The notes beneath the pieces are model-generated. The model saw only the letters and a program-made list of their open reading frames with translations, searched no databases and was not told the DNA's origin. Shown one piece after another: positions 54,522 to 64,000 of a DNA stretch of 64,000 nucleotides (its first letter is position 1; each line of letters begins with the position of its first letter). Where the stretch lies: the NCBI GenBank assembly GCA_015680685.1, contig MNCI01020574.1:22771-86770 (forward strand), written 5' to 3'. This DNA is from Gnetum montanum. Its lineage: Eukaryota; Streptophyta; Gnetopsida; Gnetales; Gnetaceae. Made by a program: the position numbers and the translations under genes.

Positions 54522-55192
54522 TGATGATCTGGGAGTAAACCCTATGCCTAACCATACAAATAACTAGCATCCACTAAGTGATCTGGTCAAATTCAAAAGA
54601 CTTTAGGTTTCTAAGTACATTGGTCCTAGGAGATGAATCTAACCACTACAATCGTTGTCTTCCCAATTTCACTTGTGAAGTGCAAGTATATGGTTAAATG
54701 TAATTTAGGCATATGATTTTTATCATTTTATCTTTTATGAATTAAGTCACCTAATGAACAAAAATAAAGTAATTAAATGTTTAATTAATCTAATAACTAG
54801 CTAATATCGCACTAATCCTAACATAAGCATATGTTCCCATTTGTCGTACACATCCTCAACACACTATAGCATTATTGGGTTACCAAGCATTAAGCGTATG
54901 CTCGAGGTGGTTGTACTTATGTGTGCTATTTAATCAATATTAATTAATTACTTGAGAACATTGAAGTGAATTCTATGGGTATTAAATGCATAAAGAAAAC
55001 AATTAATATATACCAAGTACTACAAGGTTTTATTAGAAAAGCTCGTCTGTATTACCATCCACACTGAAGTGCTAACATACAACAGTGCTCAAATAAAGAT
55101 CCACACACTCTTTGACTCCTATTGTAGGCACTTAAAAAATATTTTAACTTTCAAATGAAAACATTGCAAGTGCTTCACTACAACTATGAAAA
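54522..55192 (-). repeat. LTR D, truncated 3' LTR of element E
   Basis: Starts TGATGATCTGGGAGTAAACC, which aligns with TGATGAGTGGCGAGGTACCC of LTR C. The two share GTGATCTGGTCAAA, CTAGCTAA, GGTTACCAA, CACTACAAGGTTT and AATAAAGATC in order. The U3 start is missing near the single N at 55193, after which internal sequence resembling the right flank of LTR C resumes (ATGGGATTATTGACT). Confidence 0.7.
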
Positions 55193-55193
55193 N

Positions 55194-57344
55194 TCTTGAC
55201 AAAATTTGGAAAGGTATGGGATTATTGACTACCTACAAACACACAAAACTAACATAACAAAAACTAAGTACCCAAGTGTATGATTTTACAATTATTATTA
55301 AAATTGGTATTTAGGACAACAAAATTGAACACCAAGACAAAAATGACAAACACAACTCCTATGATAACATGAAGATAATGAAGAAGTTCAAACAGTCCTA
55401 AGTGATGGAGGCTCCTAAGTTTCCAAAGGACCTTCTCATGCTTTGGATGCTTGCATTTGTTGAGGTGGTTGTTGTGATTGTGCTATGGTAGCTACAACTT
55501 CTGGCAGAAGATGGAAGGCATCCAATAATGTCTTCATCTTCTCCTCCTTACTTCAAGGATCATTCACAGTCCATGTTGCTTCACTAATATGGGCCAAAAA
55601 TAAAAATATCCCACTGACAGGGCATTGTCAGGAACAACTCCTTCACATTGACAAACCTAGTAGTGAACTACTTACATTTGATTTTGAATGCACTAAGTGC
55701 ATTTTTCTACTCTTGGTACTCATTCATGCTCTTGGCCAGGTTCTCAAGAATTAATCTTTGATCAATGAACCTTGCCTCGAGAACCTTAAGTTATGCTTTT
55801 TCTATCTCAAGCTTCTACTTGGTCTCTTTATGTTGCTTGAACTTTACCTCATACAACAAGTATGAGATAGGCACTTATTTCTCCAATTCTAACCACAATC
55901 TTTTGGCCATCATCATCATTAGGTTTGCATATCTGAGGTTGGCAAGCTTCATGTACTTTATCATTTCCTTAATCTGCAACTCCTTTAGGTAGATTTTAGC
56001 CTTGTTGTATGCATTTAGCCCATTAAAGATAAGTTGCTAGACATTGCCTCCTTTCTAGAGCTACTAGAGGGCCTCATTAACTTTTCCTTTCCCAATTGGA
56101 TGTACTTCTTATTGAATTTTTTTTCAATCCTACCTAGTCCCTGTAATGATTTTTAACCCTTTCAAAATTAAGGGCCTCATTTTTCTAGGCTTCTATGTTG
56201 ATTGTAGATTTCTGGTGTAAGGCACAAAATTCCTCCATTGAGAGGTTTTCATTCTCTACTATCAACCTCCACAATTCTACATTCACCATGGCTAGCTGAT
56301 CCTACTATTGATGGATAAATTCTAACATTTGCTACTTTTGCACATTAACATTTTGTAAGTAATGATTTTCTATAGTTAGGACCTCAATTTCTCAGCAAAT
56401 CTAGACCAAGTCCTTCTAAATGTTATGTGTCATGGCATTGACTAAGGATTGGTCAAAGATTGTTGCATTTTTTGCATACTCAACCTCTTTCAGTTTGGCT
56501 TGAAGCTGTTGAAAAGCTTTATCTTGTGTGATTACTTGGTAGAGTAATGTGAGATCAATAAGGTGGGCTCTTAATTTAGCAACTTCCATAGCTAAGCATT
56601 GGTTCTCAGCTTATAGGATATTTCAATTTTCCCCTCCATGATTATGTATTTATTGCTTATCTTGAGCAACTCCGACTAGGTTGCAATGATGGTATTTGAA
56701 AGATCAAAGACATCTAGAATTAGTTTCATAATTTCCACTAGTTAGTCTAGTAATTCCTCATGCTAGGCTATGCTGAATCTTTTACTAAGAGTTCCTACAA
56801 CTATTTGCATTAAGTGCAGAAATGTCTAGTATAGATGTTGTTGGTGCATTAAGTGCTTCGACCACTTTGCCAATAACCATTTTAGTCATTGTCTCCTGCC
56901 CATGGCGCTGCATCATCATGATAGTTACCCCCTCACCCTCTTCCAAATGCACCAAAAAGGTAATGGAATTCCAAAAAATGTCTAATAATTACTACTATTA
57001 TGACAGAGATAATGTTACCTCTTAGGCACATAAATTTGACCTTGTAGGCACCTACACTTTTTTTACTGAGAAAAGTTGCACCACACCCTCTATCTAGCTT
57101 AAGGTTTGGTCCACTTCATTGAGGTGGCTGATGGATGATTTGTACACATATGGATCACTACCACTCATTCCTACTTGTTTCTACTGCTGTTGCAAGAGCT
57201 GATCTTAGAGTGTGTGCATGCACTTAATGGTAACGTGGGTCTCCAATGTTGTCTCATGAGTAGGTGGTGGAGGTGATGGTTGGTGTTCCTCTTCTTGCAT
57301 CACATTTGTAGGCACTTTTTCCTTCATCGTTTCCCCCAACAGGT
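55194..57344 (-). other. Decayed coding-like region of element E
   Basis: Minus-strand frames are full of stops but rich in Lys/Glu/Gln/Leu, as in a long coiled coil, downstream of the frame ending at 57345. No motif identified. Short plus-strand frames at 55485-55992 are probably shadows. Confidence 0.3.
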
Positions 57345-58110
57345 GGTTACAGAATGTCAAACAACATCATTTATGTAGTGGGTTATGCTTCCCCTCTTGC
57401 ATAATTTTTTGATGAGGCACTGAAAGGGGAGTGCCTTCCTTCCACATTTGTTCTCCTTGAAGGGCTTTTCTATCTTAAGATAGATCAATTCTGGAAGATT
57501 GACTAGGAATCTACAACTTAGAGCAACACACACATAAATAGAAAAAGTTCTGATCTTGTTGGGCCTCACCATTGGATTGAGGTGAAAGGCTAAAATTTTA
57601 AAGTATGCATGTTTTATTGTGGTGAGTGCACCAAACTACTTGTAGTCCATTCCATAACACCAATGTGTCCATTTTTTCCTAACATTTAGATCTACCTACA
57701 TTGAAATTTCTGCAAGATTGACCCTAGTCTTAGGCAACCCAAGGGCTTGAGAGATTGCTTTCACTAAGTAGGACATATAAATGTCCTTGATTTTGGCCAT
57801 TGAAGAAGCTTGTTGATTTTTCCAAAAATGGTATGTCTCTTCCATGTACCACTTCTAATTGGAAATGATGGTGGGCCACATGGAAGAGTTTTGTAATTGA
57901 GCTTTAACTTATAAAAGAAAAAACTTCAAGAAGGATCCAAAGTTTAGCTCTTAAAGCATAGATTTCTGAATCTCCTTGGATGCAATCTACCTAAGGCAGG
58001 CCTCCGTCAAGATGACCTCAATGTTCATTCTTAGCTTAGGTGCCTCATCTCAGTGAGACTATTCAGTCGTGCCCACTTCTTTGAAAATCTATAACATATT
58101 CCACTTTGGG
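57345..58110 (-). pseudogene. Extra open frame of element E downstream of integrase
   Basis: Minus-strand frame with MAKIKDIYMSYLVKAISQ, a few stops, then RTFSIYVCVALSCRFLVNLP, ELIYLKIEKPFKENKCGRKA and LPFQCLIKKLCKRGSI. The pattern of a Leu-rich stretch, VNLP-LI, a Lys-rich linker and LPF-LI--L resembles the plant transposon-associated domain often seen next to Ty3 elements (Pfam names it a putative plant transposon protein). It lies between integrase and the 3' LTR in sense orientation. Identity is tentative; role unknown. Confidence 0.4.
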
Positions 58111-60264
58111 TTCCTCCCAAATAGGTCCCATTGCATGGGTTTCTACTACCTACCCCTAGGGTTGTTCTTGGTCCATTTTGGTTCTTGGTCATTTATCCCT
58201 TGGTTGGGATGATCCTCCTATGCATGCTTTCCCTTTGGTACCATATGTGGTCATAACAATACCAAGGATTAGTGTATAATGTGTAACTTATAATATTTAA
58301 GTACCTTATCTCATTGGGTAGTTTCACTTTGGCTAAGTTATGACCATGGTAGATTCAATATTTTAATATTATTTGACTTAGAAGATCACCAGAGTTTGTT
58401 GGAAGGGTTTAACTTCTTCAAATTGATGCTTTAATGTTAGTTTATTGATTAAACCTTTGTGGGAGTTAGAAAAAGTTCAAAAAAATTTCCATCGAAGACC
58501 TAAGGTTTATGACCCCCATGACAAACAACTTACTTCTAATACTTTTAAGGCTAAAGAATGGAGTTAATTAGACAAACAGTTAGGAAATTATGGCTCTTGG
58601 AAGTTTCTAGGCTCTAAAATGTTCAAAAACTTCTCCCTTGTTTGACCTCAAATGTGAAAAATTTCTAATTTTTTTTTTTGCATATTTATAGATTTTTTGT
58701 GTTGCATCGATGGGGTCGTGTCAACAAAATCTCTTCTATGTGTTATAGAGAAAATTTTTCACATTTGAGAATTCAAAAAATAAGAGGATTTTAAGCATGA
58801 AATTTGGATCCTTTGAGAGCCAAAAAAAGTTCATGAACACAATGAAATGCTTGAAGAGGGCTTAGATATTCACAAAATTGGAGTTTTTGGTTGAATAGTG
58901 AAGTTTATGGTTGGAGAAATGTCATTAACGAGTACATAGTTGGATGCAATCAATGGGAAATGTAGAATGATTTGATTGGAAAAATTCCTAAGGATAAGGA
59001 ACTTAACTAATCCAACCAAGAAAGATACAAATGGATCCTCCCCATAGCAAGCTCATGCGCTTTTTGTCATTGCATATCCTCAAAACCAAGGAGTTCGTGG
59101 AGCCTACGATTGATTAATGGTTATGAAAAGCTAAGGACCTAATCCAAAATAATTTACCTAAGAACTTCAACACATCAAACTAAGACATTAAACAAAATCA
59201 TGAAAAATTGGTAGTGACATGAATTGTGAGAAGTAGAGGTAGATGAAAGAGAAGGTGGAATGGAGTCCTTTCTCTTTGTCACATGAAGTTCTTTGACCCA
59301 ATAATGTCCATCCTTTGTCTAGATCAAAACTAACTTTTAGTCACTTCACATCAATACTCTAAGATCAATCCACCTTCTCAAGACACAAGAATGCTCTCAT
59401 AGATCAATCACCATTTCTTATTTAGAAGAAAAGAGAAGCAGGAAGTGAGAAAGGACCTTAGTTAGAGGGAACCTTCAAGCATGGGTAACATGTCTTTCTA
59501 GTCCCATAACTAGTCCTTGTAGATTTCTTTTTTTATCTAAGGGGTGTGCTTTGAATTTCCATTGATTTTTTTTTTGATTTTATGTTTTTATGGATTTTTG
59601 GATAAGAACCACATCATGCAAAGACTTTAACTTCCTGTTATTAGTCGACAATGGAATAATGAGAAATCCATGAAAACACTCATGCATTCAAGAGAGTAGA
59701 AAAGTATAAAAAGCATTGATTCCTCCTTGAAGTCACACCCTTGTTAATCCATTTAATCTTTCCCAAGTTTGGAACTACCAAGGATACAAGTTCATTAAAG
59801 TTTCATTAAGGAAAGAAACCTCATACTTCCAAAACTAGGAACACTATAGAATTCTATGGATGGGTCCATAATGTGGGCTCACTACTTGTTTTATGAAAAA
59901 GAAAACATGTCTTAGTTATGAATCATCAAAATTCTAAGATATAATCTATGCATTAGCAATCAAATAACATTAAGTACAAATCACCATTAGCAAATAGTTA
60001 TAGCATTACTATGTCCTATTGGCAATAAAGGAGAGAAAAACATTATAAAAACACACCAAAATAAAGTAAAATATAAAATAAATTGGAAAATACTTAAGAA
60101 AGCTAAAACATACTAATGATGTTGTAAAACAAAAAAAAAAGATGTAAAAAAAGTGTAAAAACAACATGGTGTAAAATAAAATAGTGTATAACAAAAGGGT
60201 GTAAAAAACTAAGGAGCCACTTATATGATTAGCATGGATGGCCATCTTCCCCATGACTAATTTG
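58111..60264 (-). other. Non-coding spacer of element E, shared block
   Basis: About 58950-60260 aligns in order with 62240-63460 of element C: GGATCCTCCCCA, GGAATGGAGTCCT, AAGGACCTTAGTTAGAGGGA, AAGACTTT and GATTAGCAT.G.TGGCCATC are common landmarks. No gene seen in 58111-58950. Confidence 0.6.
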
Positions 60265-60737
60265 GAAGGAGGAGATCAACATCTTGACCAGTAGTTTCTT
60301 ATCTCGACTTTCAGATTTATAGATCAACATGGCCTATGAAGAAAAGGTTTCACAAATGATATAAGATCCTTCGCACAATGTTTGGAACTTAGTTCATTGT
60401 GGCACATGTGTGGTATTCTAGTAAAGGACCTTGTCTTCTAGTTGAAATTTTATCTTCCTTATTTTCAGGTCATGGCATTGTTTACTGAATGCCTTATGCA
60501 CTTCATTCAAAGATAGGGCCACCAATTGAGTCTTATCTAACACATTTAGGTTGAACAATCTTTATTTCTATGGTAAAATAACTTTAAGATCAAGGTCATT
60601 GGTTGTTGAAAGTATACAGAAATTAAATTGAATAAAAAGAGTTGGAAGTTTTCCATACACTGGCTTAAAGGAATATCTTAGTGATCTCCCTATTTGTAAC
60701 CTCAGCTTGATTGTTAGCTTGGGGGTGGTAAGGTCTT
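60265..60737 (-). pseudogene. Integrase core/C-terminal fragment of element E
   Basis: Starts in mid-protein at the insertion point: RPYHPQANNQAEVTNREITK contains the YHPQ-N-QAE-NRE block with the catalytic Glu. After frame changes come QLVALSLNEVHKAFSKQCH and KFQLEDKVLYQNT, then EGSYII of the C-terminal chromatin/DNA-binding fold near 60360. Stops throughout. The N-terminal half should lie beyond element C. Confidence 0.75.
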
Positions 60738-61524
60738 TGATGAGTGGCGAGGTACCCCTACACTCAACCATATGAATACAGGCATTACACGCGTGATCTG
60801 GTCAAACTCCATAGACTAAGTGCCTACACGCCTCATGGAACACTTAAGGTTAATTATTCATTGTCTTCCCAAACTTACTTGTATTTTTCACGATTGTATG
60901 ATTAAGTAAGTTTGAGGTATATGATTTTTATGTCTTTTCGATTTTATCTCCTATGCTGATAAGATGAAGGGTGAAGAGATTAATTGACTAACTTTAACTA
61001 ACTAGCTAAGCCTTAATTAACCTAGCGTTAGCATCCATTCCCACTTACTATTCACATCTTGAACCTATGCAACCTTGGTTACCAAACAGTAATCGTTGCT
61101 GGGATCACAAAGCTTAACACACGTGCTCAAAGAGGTCGTACTGAGGCACTTAACTAGGAGAGAAGGGTTGAGAGAGATTTTATGAATAATAAAGCATTTA
61201 AAGAATAAACAGTAAATAAAGTCCTAATTAGCCTATTCCATGCACTACAAGGTTTATCCACGAAGTTTGTCTTTATTGTTGTACACAAACATGTGTTCAG
61301 GTACAATATTTGCTCGAATAAAGATCTGTTCACTTTGGAGCTCCTACTATGGGCACATGGAAAATATTCTATCTCTGGAGGGATCAAACTGCCAGACTTT
61401 CGCTAAGGTCTAGGCCTAGAATTGAGAAACAATGGAGAGCCACCTATTATTTATAGATATGATGGAGCACTATGATATCACGGCAGACGCAATATCATGG
61501 CCCATGCAATATCACGTCCCATCA
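60738..61524 (-). repeat. LTR C, 3' LTR of element C
   Basis: Plus strand begins TGATGAGTGGCGAGGTACC and ends ATATCACGTCCCATCA, the reverse complement of LTR A's ends. TATAAATA on the minus strand is at 61448-61455; decayed GATATC words are at 61470-61515. The flanks GTCTT and TACCC differ, as expected when internal sequence and not target lies on the right. Confidence 0.8.
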
Positions 61525-63778
61525 TACCCCCATGACTGAAAAAAAACTCATCCTTGAGTTCCTTACAAAATATTGGGATGGTGTGGGATTATTGACTTAA
61601 ATGGAACTAATGGAATGACATGTGAATGGATCATCATCACAAGACAAGACAAAACTAGTGTTCATGACAACAAGAGTAAACACCTTATTACATTTGACAT
61701 TAGGCCTCATTTGATAGTTGAGAAAGAGAGAAAGAAAGAAGTTTTGCTGCTACCAATGCCAAGATTGCTCCTTTCGTTGTCCATCTATAAGCATGTCATC
61801 AGTCTTGCTCCTTGCATAGCTACTTCAACACCACTCCATTCCATGTGTTCTCTCTAGATACAATCTGTTGTCGCATGATTGCCATCTACACACATAACAC
61901 AATCTTTATATTAGCAAGGGTAAATGAATTTCAATGTAGTTTATACCTTTCTTTGATGAAAAGTCCATTGGTTGAGTTGTGGTATGGCTAATGCTGATCT
62001 AGAGATATAATAATGAGGAATACCAAAGGTGTAGGGGTTAGGAGAAAATTGAAAAAATTTGGGTCTGGACCCCCATGACTAAGAGCGAACCTTTGGTAGT
62101 GATATAATGGAGAAAGAATAAAGAACAAGAAAGAGGGATAAAAAGAGAAAACTATAACGTTGATGAAATGGATGTCAATATGGAAATGAAAAAAATATAA
62201 ATGATTGTAAAAATGTTAGGGGAAAGAATTTAACTGGTGCACCAAATAGGAATGTCAATGGGTCCTCCCCAAAGCAGGCTCATGCCCTTAATGCCCTAAC
62301 AAACCCACATTCAAAGAGTTCGTAGGCTCTGGAAATGTCATTTGAAAAAAGAGTTAAAGTCTTAACCGCAATAATTTACCAAAAAGAAAACAATGCATCA
62401 ACTAAAATATACACTAATGATACAACTGGCAACGAGGTGAACAATGGAGAGAAGGATGGAGAGAAGAGAATGGAATGGAGTCCTAAGAACAAGGTGGTGT
62501 ACAAAACCTTGTGTGTTTCATGATTAATGTGACTTAGTAGATTCCATTCCAAGTCCAACCTTAAACAAACCACTTCCAGTGACTTCGCATTAATGCATTT
62601 GGCCAATCCATCCTCTTGAAGTAACAAGAATGCCTTCACCCAAGAGCCACTACCATTCCGACAAAACGAGGAGAGAATGGGAAGTGAGAAGGGCCTTAGT
62701 TAGAGGGAATATTTTTATTTTAGTTCCATAACCAATGCTTGTAGCTGAAATGGTTATTTCTTCTAAGGGGTGTGCTTTGAATTCTCACAGTTTTTTTTTT
62801 GTTTTTTTTGTTTATGCGTGAGAACCACACCATGCAAAGACTTTGTTATTTTTATTTTCTTAGCTTCCTGATGATGGAGTAATCATCGAAACGGTAAGAA
62901 AACTCAAGAAGAAAACATCCAAGCACCTAAGAGAATGGCCAACACTAAAGCATCAAGTTCCCTTGAAGTCACACCCTTTTCAATCCTAGAGTCCTTCCTT
63001 AGTTTGAGAAATGCCCAATCACCGATTTGTTAATAGTTCTTATTAGAAAGGGACTATACATTTCCAAGTTGAAAGAGACCATAGAAATTTGTGGATGAAT
63101 GGATGAAGTAAACTCATTGCCTACTATATCAAAAGAACCATACCTTAGTATCAACATCATGACTTAAAGGTAAAAACCAAACATTAGCAATCGCTATAAA
63201 AATCGTTCATACCATCATGAAGAACACTTATTGGTGACAAACTTATAGGATGGATAGTATGCACACACACACACACACAAGAAATGGAAAAGTATGAATG
63301 ATTTTGTAAAAAAAAAAAAAACAAGAAAAGGTAAACAAATTTGTTAAAAAAAAACATGCAAAACAAAAATGTGTAAAACAAAAACGTAAAAAGAACTGAG
63401 AGCCCCAAATGATTAGCATAGGTGGCCATCTCCCCCATGACTGAATGGAAAGGGAGAGATCTGAAATAATGAGCGCTTGTTTGAATTTCTTAGAAGTGTC
63501 CAACTTCTCCCCTTTGATGTTCTTAGATTAAGGGGTGGAAGTCGGCAATGCTCATATTCCAATGTATCTATGTCTTCATTGTTGGCATGAGTTGTTTCCC
63601 TAGTTCATTCCATGCATGTTGGTCAGTTTCTCTTGCTCTTACGATTAGCTATCAACCACGGGGTGTCTACTTATGTGGTTGCTACATACAAGCATCTTGA
63701 TCTCAAAGTTTTGAGGGAATACCTGTTGCATGGAGGCAATGCAGAGCATTCCTCCATGTCATCACCTGATGAGTCACT
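61525..63778 (-). other. Polypurine tract and 3' untranslated region of element C
   Basis: On the minus strand CATGGGGGTA ends at the LTR start and is the likely polypurine tract (61525-61534). 62240-63460 aligns with the spacer of element E. A (CA)n run lies at 63261-63280 and poly-A runs at about 63308 and 63345. No gene supported. Confidence 0.55.
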
Positions 63779-64000
63779 TTATGTGATGCATGGAACTTTC
63801 TTCTTCTTGATCTTTCCATAAATTTTTACCTTTGATATTTGCAAGGAAATATCACGAATCCCTAGGCATGCATCTATTGTGCTTAGCCATGCCCTTCCCA
63901 TTATAATTGGGAAGTCCCTTTTGTTACTGTTGGCTTCTATCACCTGGAAATTAGGTAGGTATGACCAACCATACACAATGGTAATGATGTCCTCCACCAA
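63779..64000 (-). pseudogene. Retropepsin C-terminal half of element C (partial, edge of window)
   Basis: Minus-strand frame: YLPNFQVIEANSNKRDFPII, MGRAWLSTIDACLGIRD and ISLQIS match the second half of plant Ty3 proteases (the I-[LM]-G-R-x-[FW]-L strand). The active-site Asp would lie to the right of the window. It ends after a Lys-rich tail at 63779. Confidence 0.75.

Larger units (their letters stand above)
54522..60737 (-). mobile_element. Element E: 3' half of a minus-strand Ty3/gypsy element
   Basis: On the minus strand: integrase core and C-terminus (60737-60265), a spacer shared with element C (60260 to about 58950), a sense-oriented extra open frame (about 58110-57345), a decayed helical region, then a diverged LTR (55192-54522). 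Everything upstream of mid-integrase was pushed to the right by insertion of element C and lies outside the window. Confidence 0.65.
60738..64000 (-). mobile_element. Element C (3' part; continues beyond the window)
   Basis: Left LTR at 60738-61524, then polypurine tract, a 3' untranslated region shared with element E and a protease fragment at the edge. RT, RNase H and integrase are absent between protease and LTR, so it appears to be a gag-protease-only derivative of the E family. The target GTCTT (60733-60737) should recur beyond its other LTR. Confidence 0.65.

Noticed and set aside
60733-61529. LTR C as a solo LTR
   Set aside because: Flanks GTCTT and TACCC differ, and a polypurine-like tract and protease follow on the internal side.

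Overview
This window looks like nuclear DNA of a land plant with a large, repeat-rich genome. I see no intact host gene, no tRNA or rRNA gene and no prokaryotic signal. Almost everything is nested, decayed LTR retrotransposons of the Ty3/gypsy superfamily with 1.6-2.2 kb LTRs and very long internal regions. I cannot name the species from the sequence.

Layout. (1) A gag-type remnant on the minus strand (1-259 continuing at 18112-19868) is split by element 1, a plus-strand retrotransposon at 260-18106 with both LTRs and an exact 5-bp target-site duplication (GGTAG). (2) Element 2 (19869-37939, minus strand) is a relative with a complete 5' LTR and a truncated 3' LTR. A 778-bp solo LTR of an unrelated small-LTR family (26283-27060, duplication CTATC) is inserted in it. 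(3) A Ty3 reverse-transcriptase fragment (38121-38780) is followed by a low-repeat stretch of unknown nature with three short tandem duplications (38791-41405). (4) Element 3 (41406-51870, minus) has both LTRs but carries only gag and protease. (5) From 52.6 kb on come a roughly 145-bp tandem repeat, a second solo LTR (53051-54000), the 3' half of a minus-strand element E (54522-60737), and an element C whose left LTR (60738-61524) interrupts E's integrase. C continues past the right edge and also goes from protease to 3' untranslated region without reverse transcriptase.

Main result. Elements 1 and 2 carry, between protease and reverse transcriptase and in antisense to the element, the same multi-exon gene. 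Two diverged copies (6882-10909 minus; 27781-31602 plus) have the same six-exon layout. Exon 1 is 119 bp in both, exons 3 and 4 differ by only 2 bp, and the donors are mostly GTAAGT/GTAGGT-like. The reading frame is kept across the first junctions, and a TATAAATAG-type box lies about 130-155 bp upstream of the ATG. An antisense gene keeps its introns through the element's RNA stage because they are not introns on that strand. Its product is not one I can name with confidence.

Two structural features are shared by elements 1, 2 and 3. First, arrays of a 14-nt mini-hairpin (4-bp stem, 6-nt loop, then TTAAACTAGC) sit between coding modules, and the stems vary in a compensatory way (GGTC/GACC, AGTC/GACT, GGCC/GGCC, AGCC/GGCT, CATC/GATG). 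Second, an imperfect hairpin of about 75-80 nt folds the polypurine tract onto the first bases of the 3' LTR. All coding modules carry nonsense codons, mostly TAG/TAA/TGA where relatives have Gln, Trp or Arg, so the elements are probably inactive. The least damaged frame is the gag-protease frame of element 3 (45380-46690).
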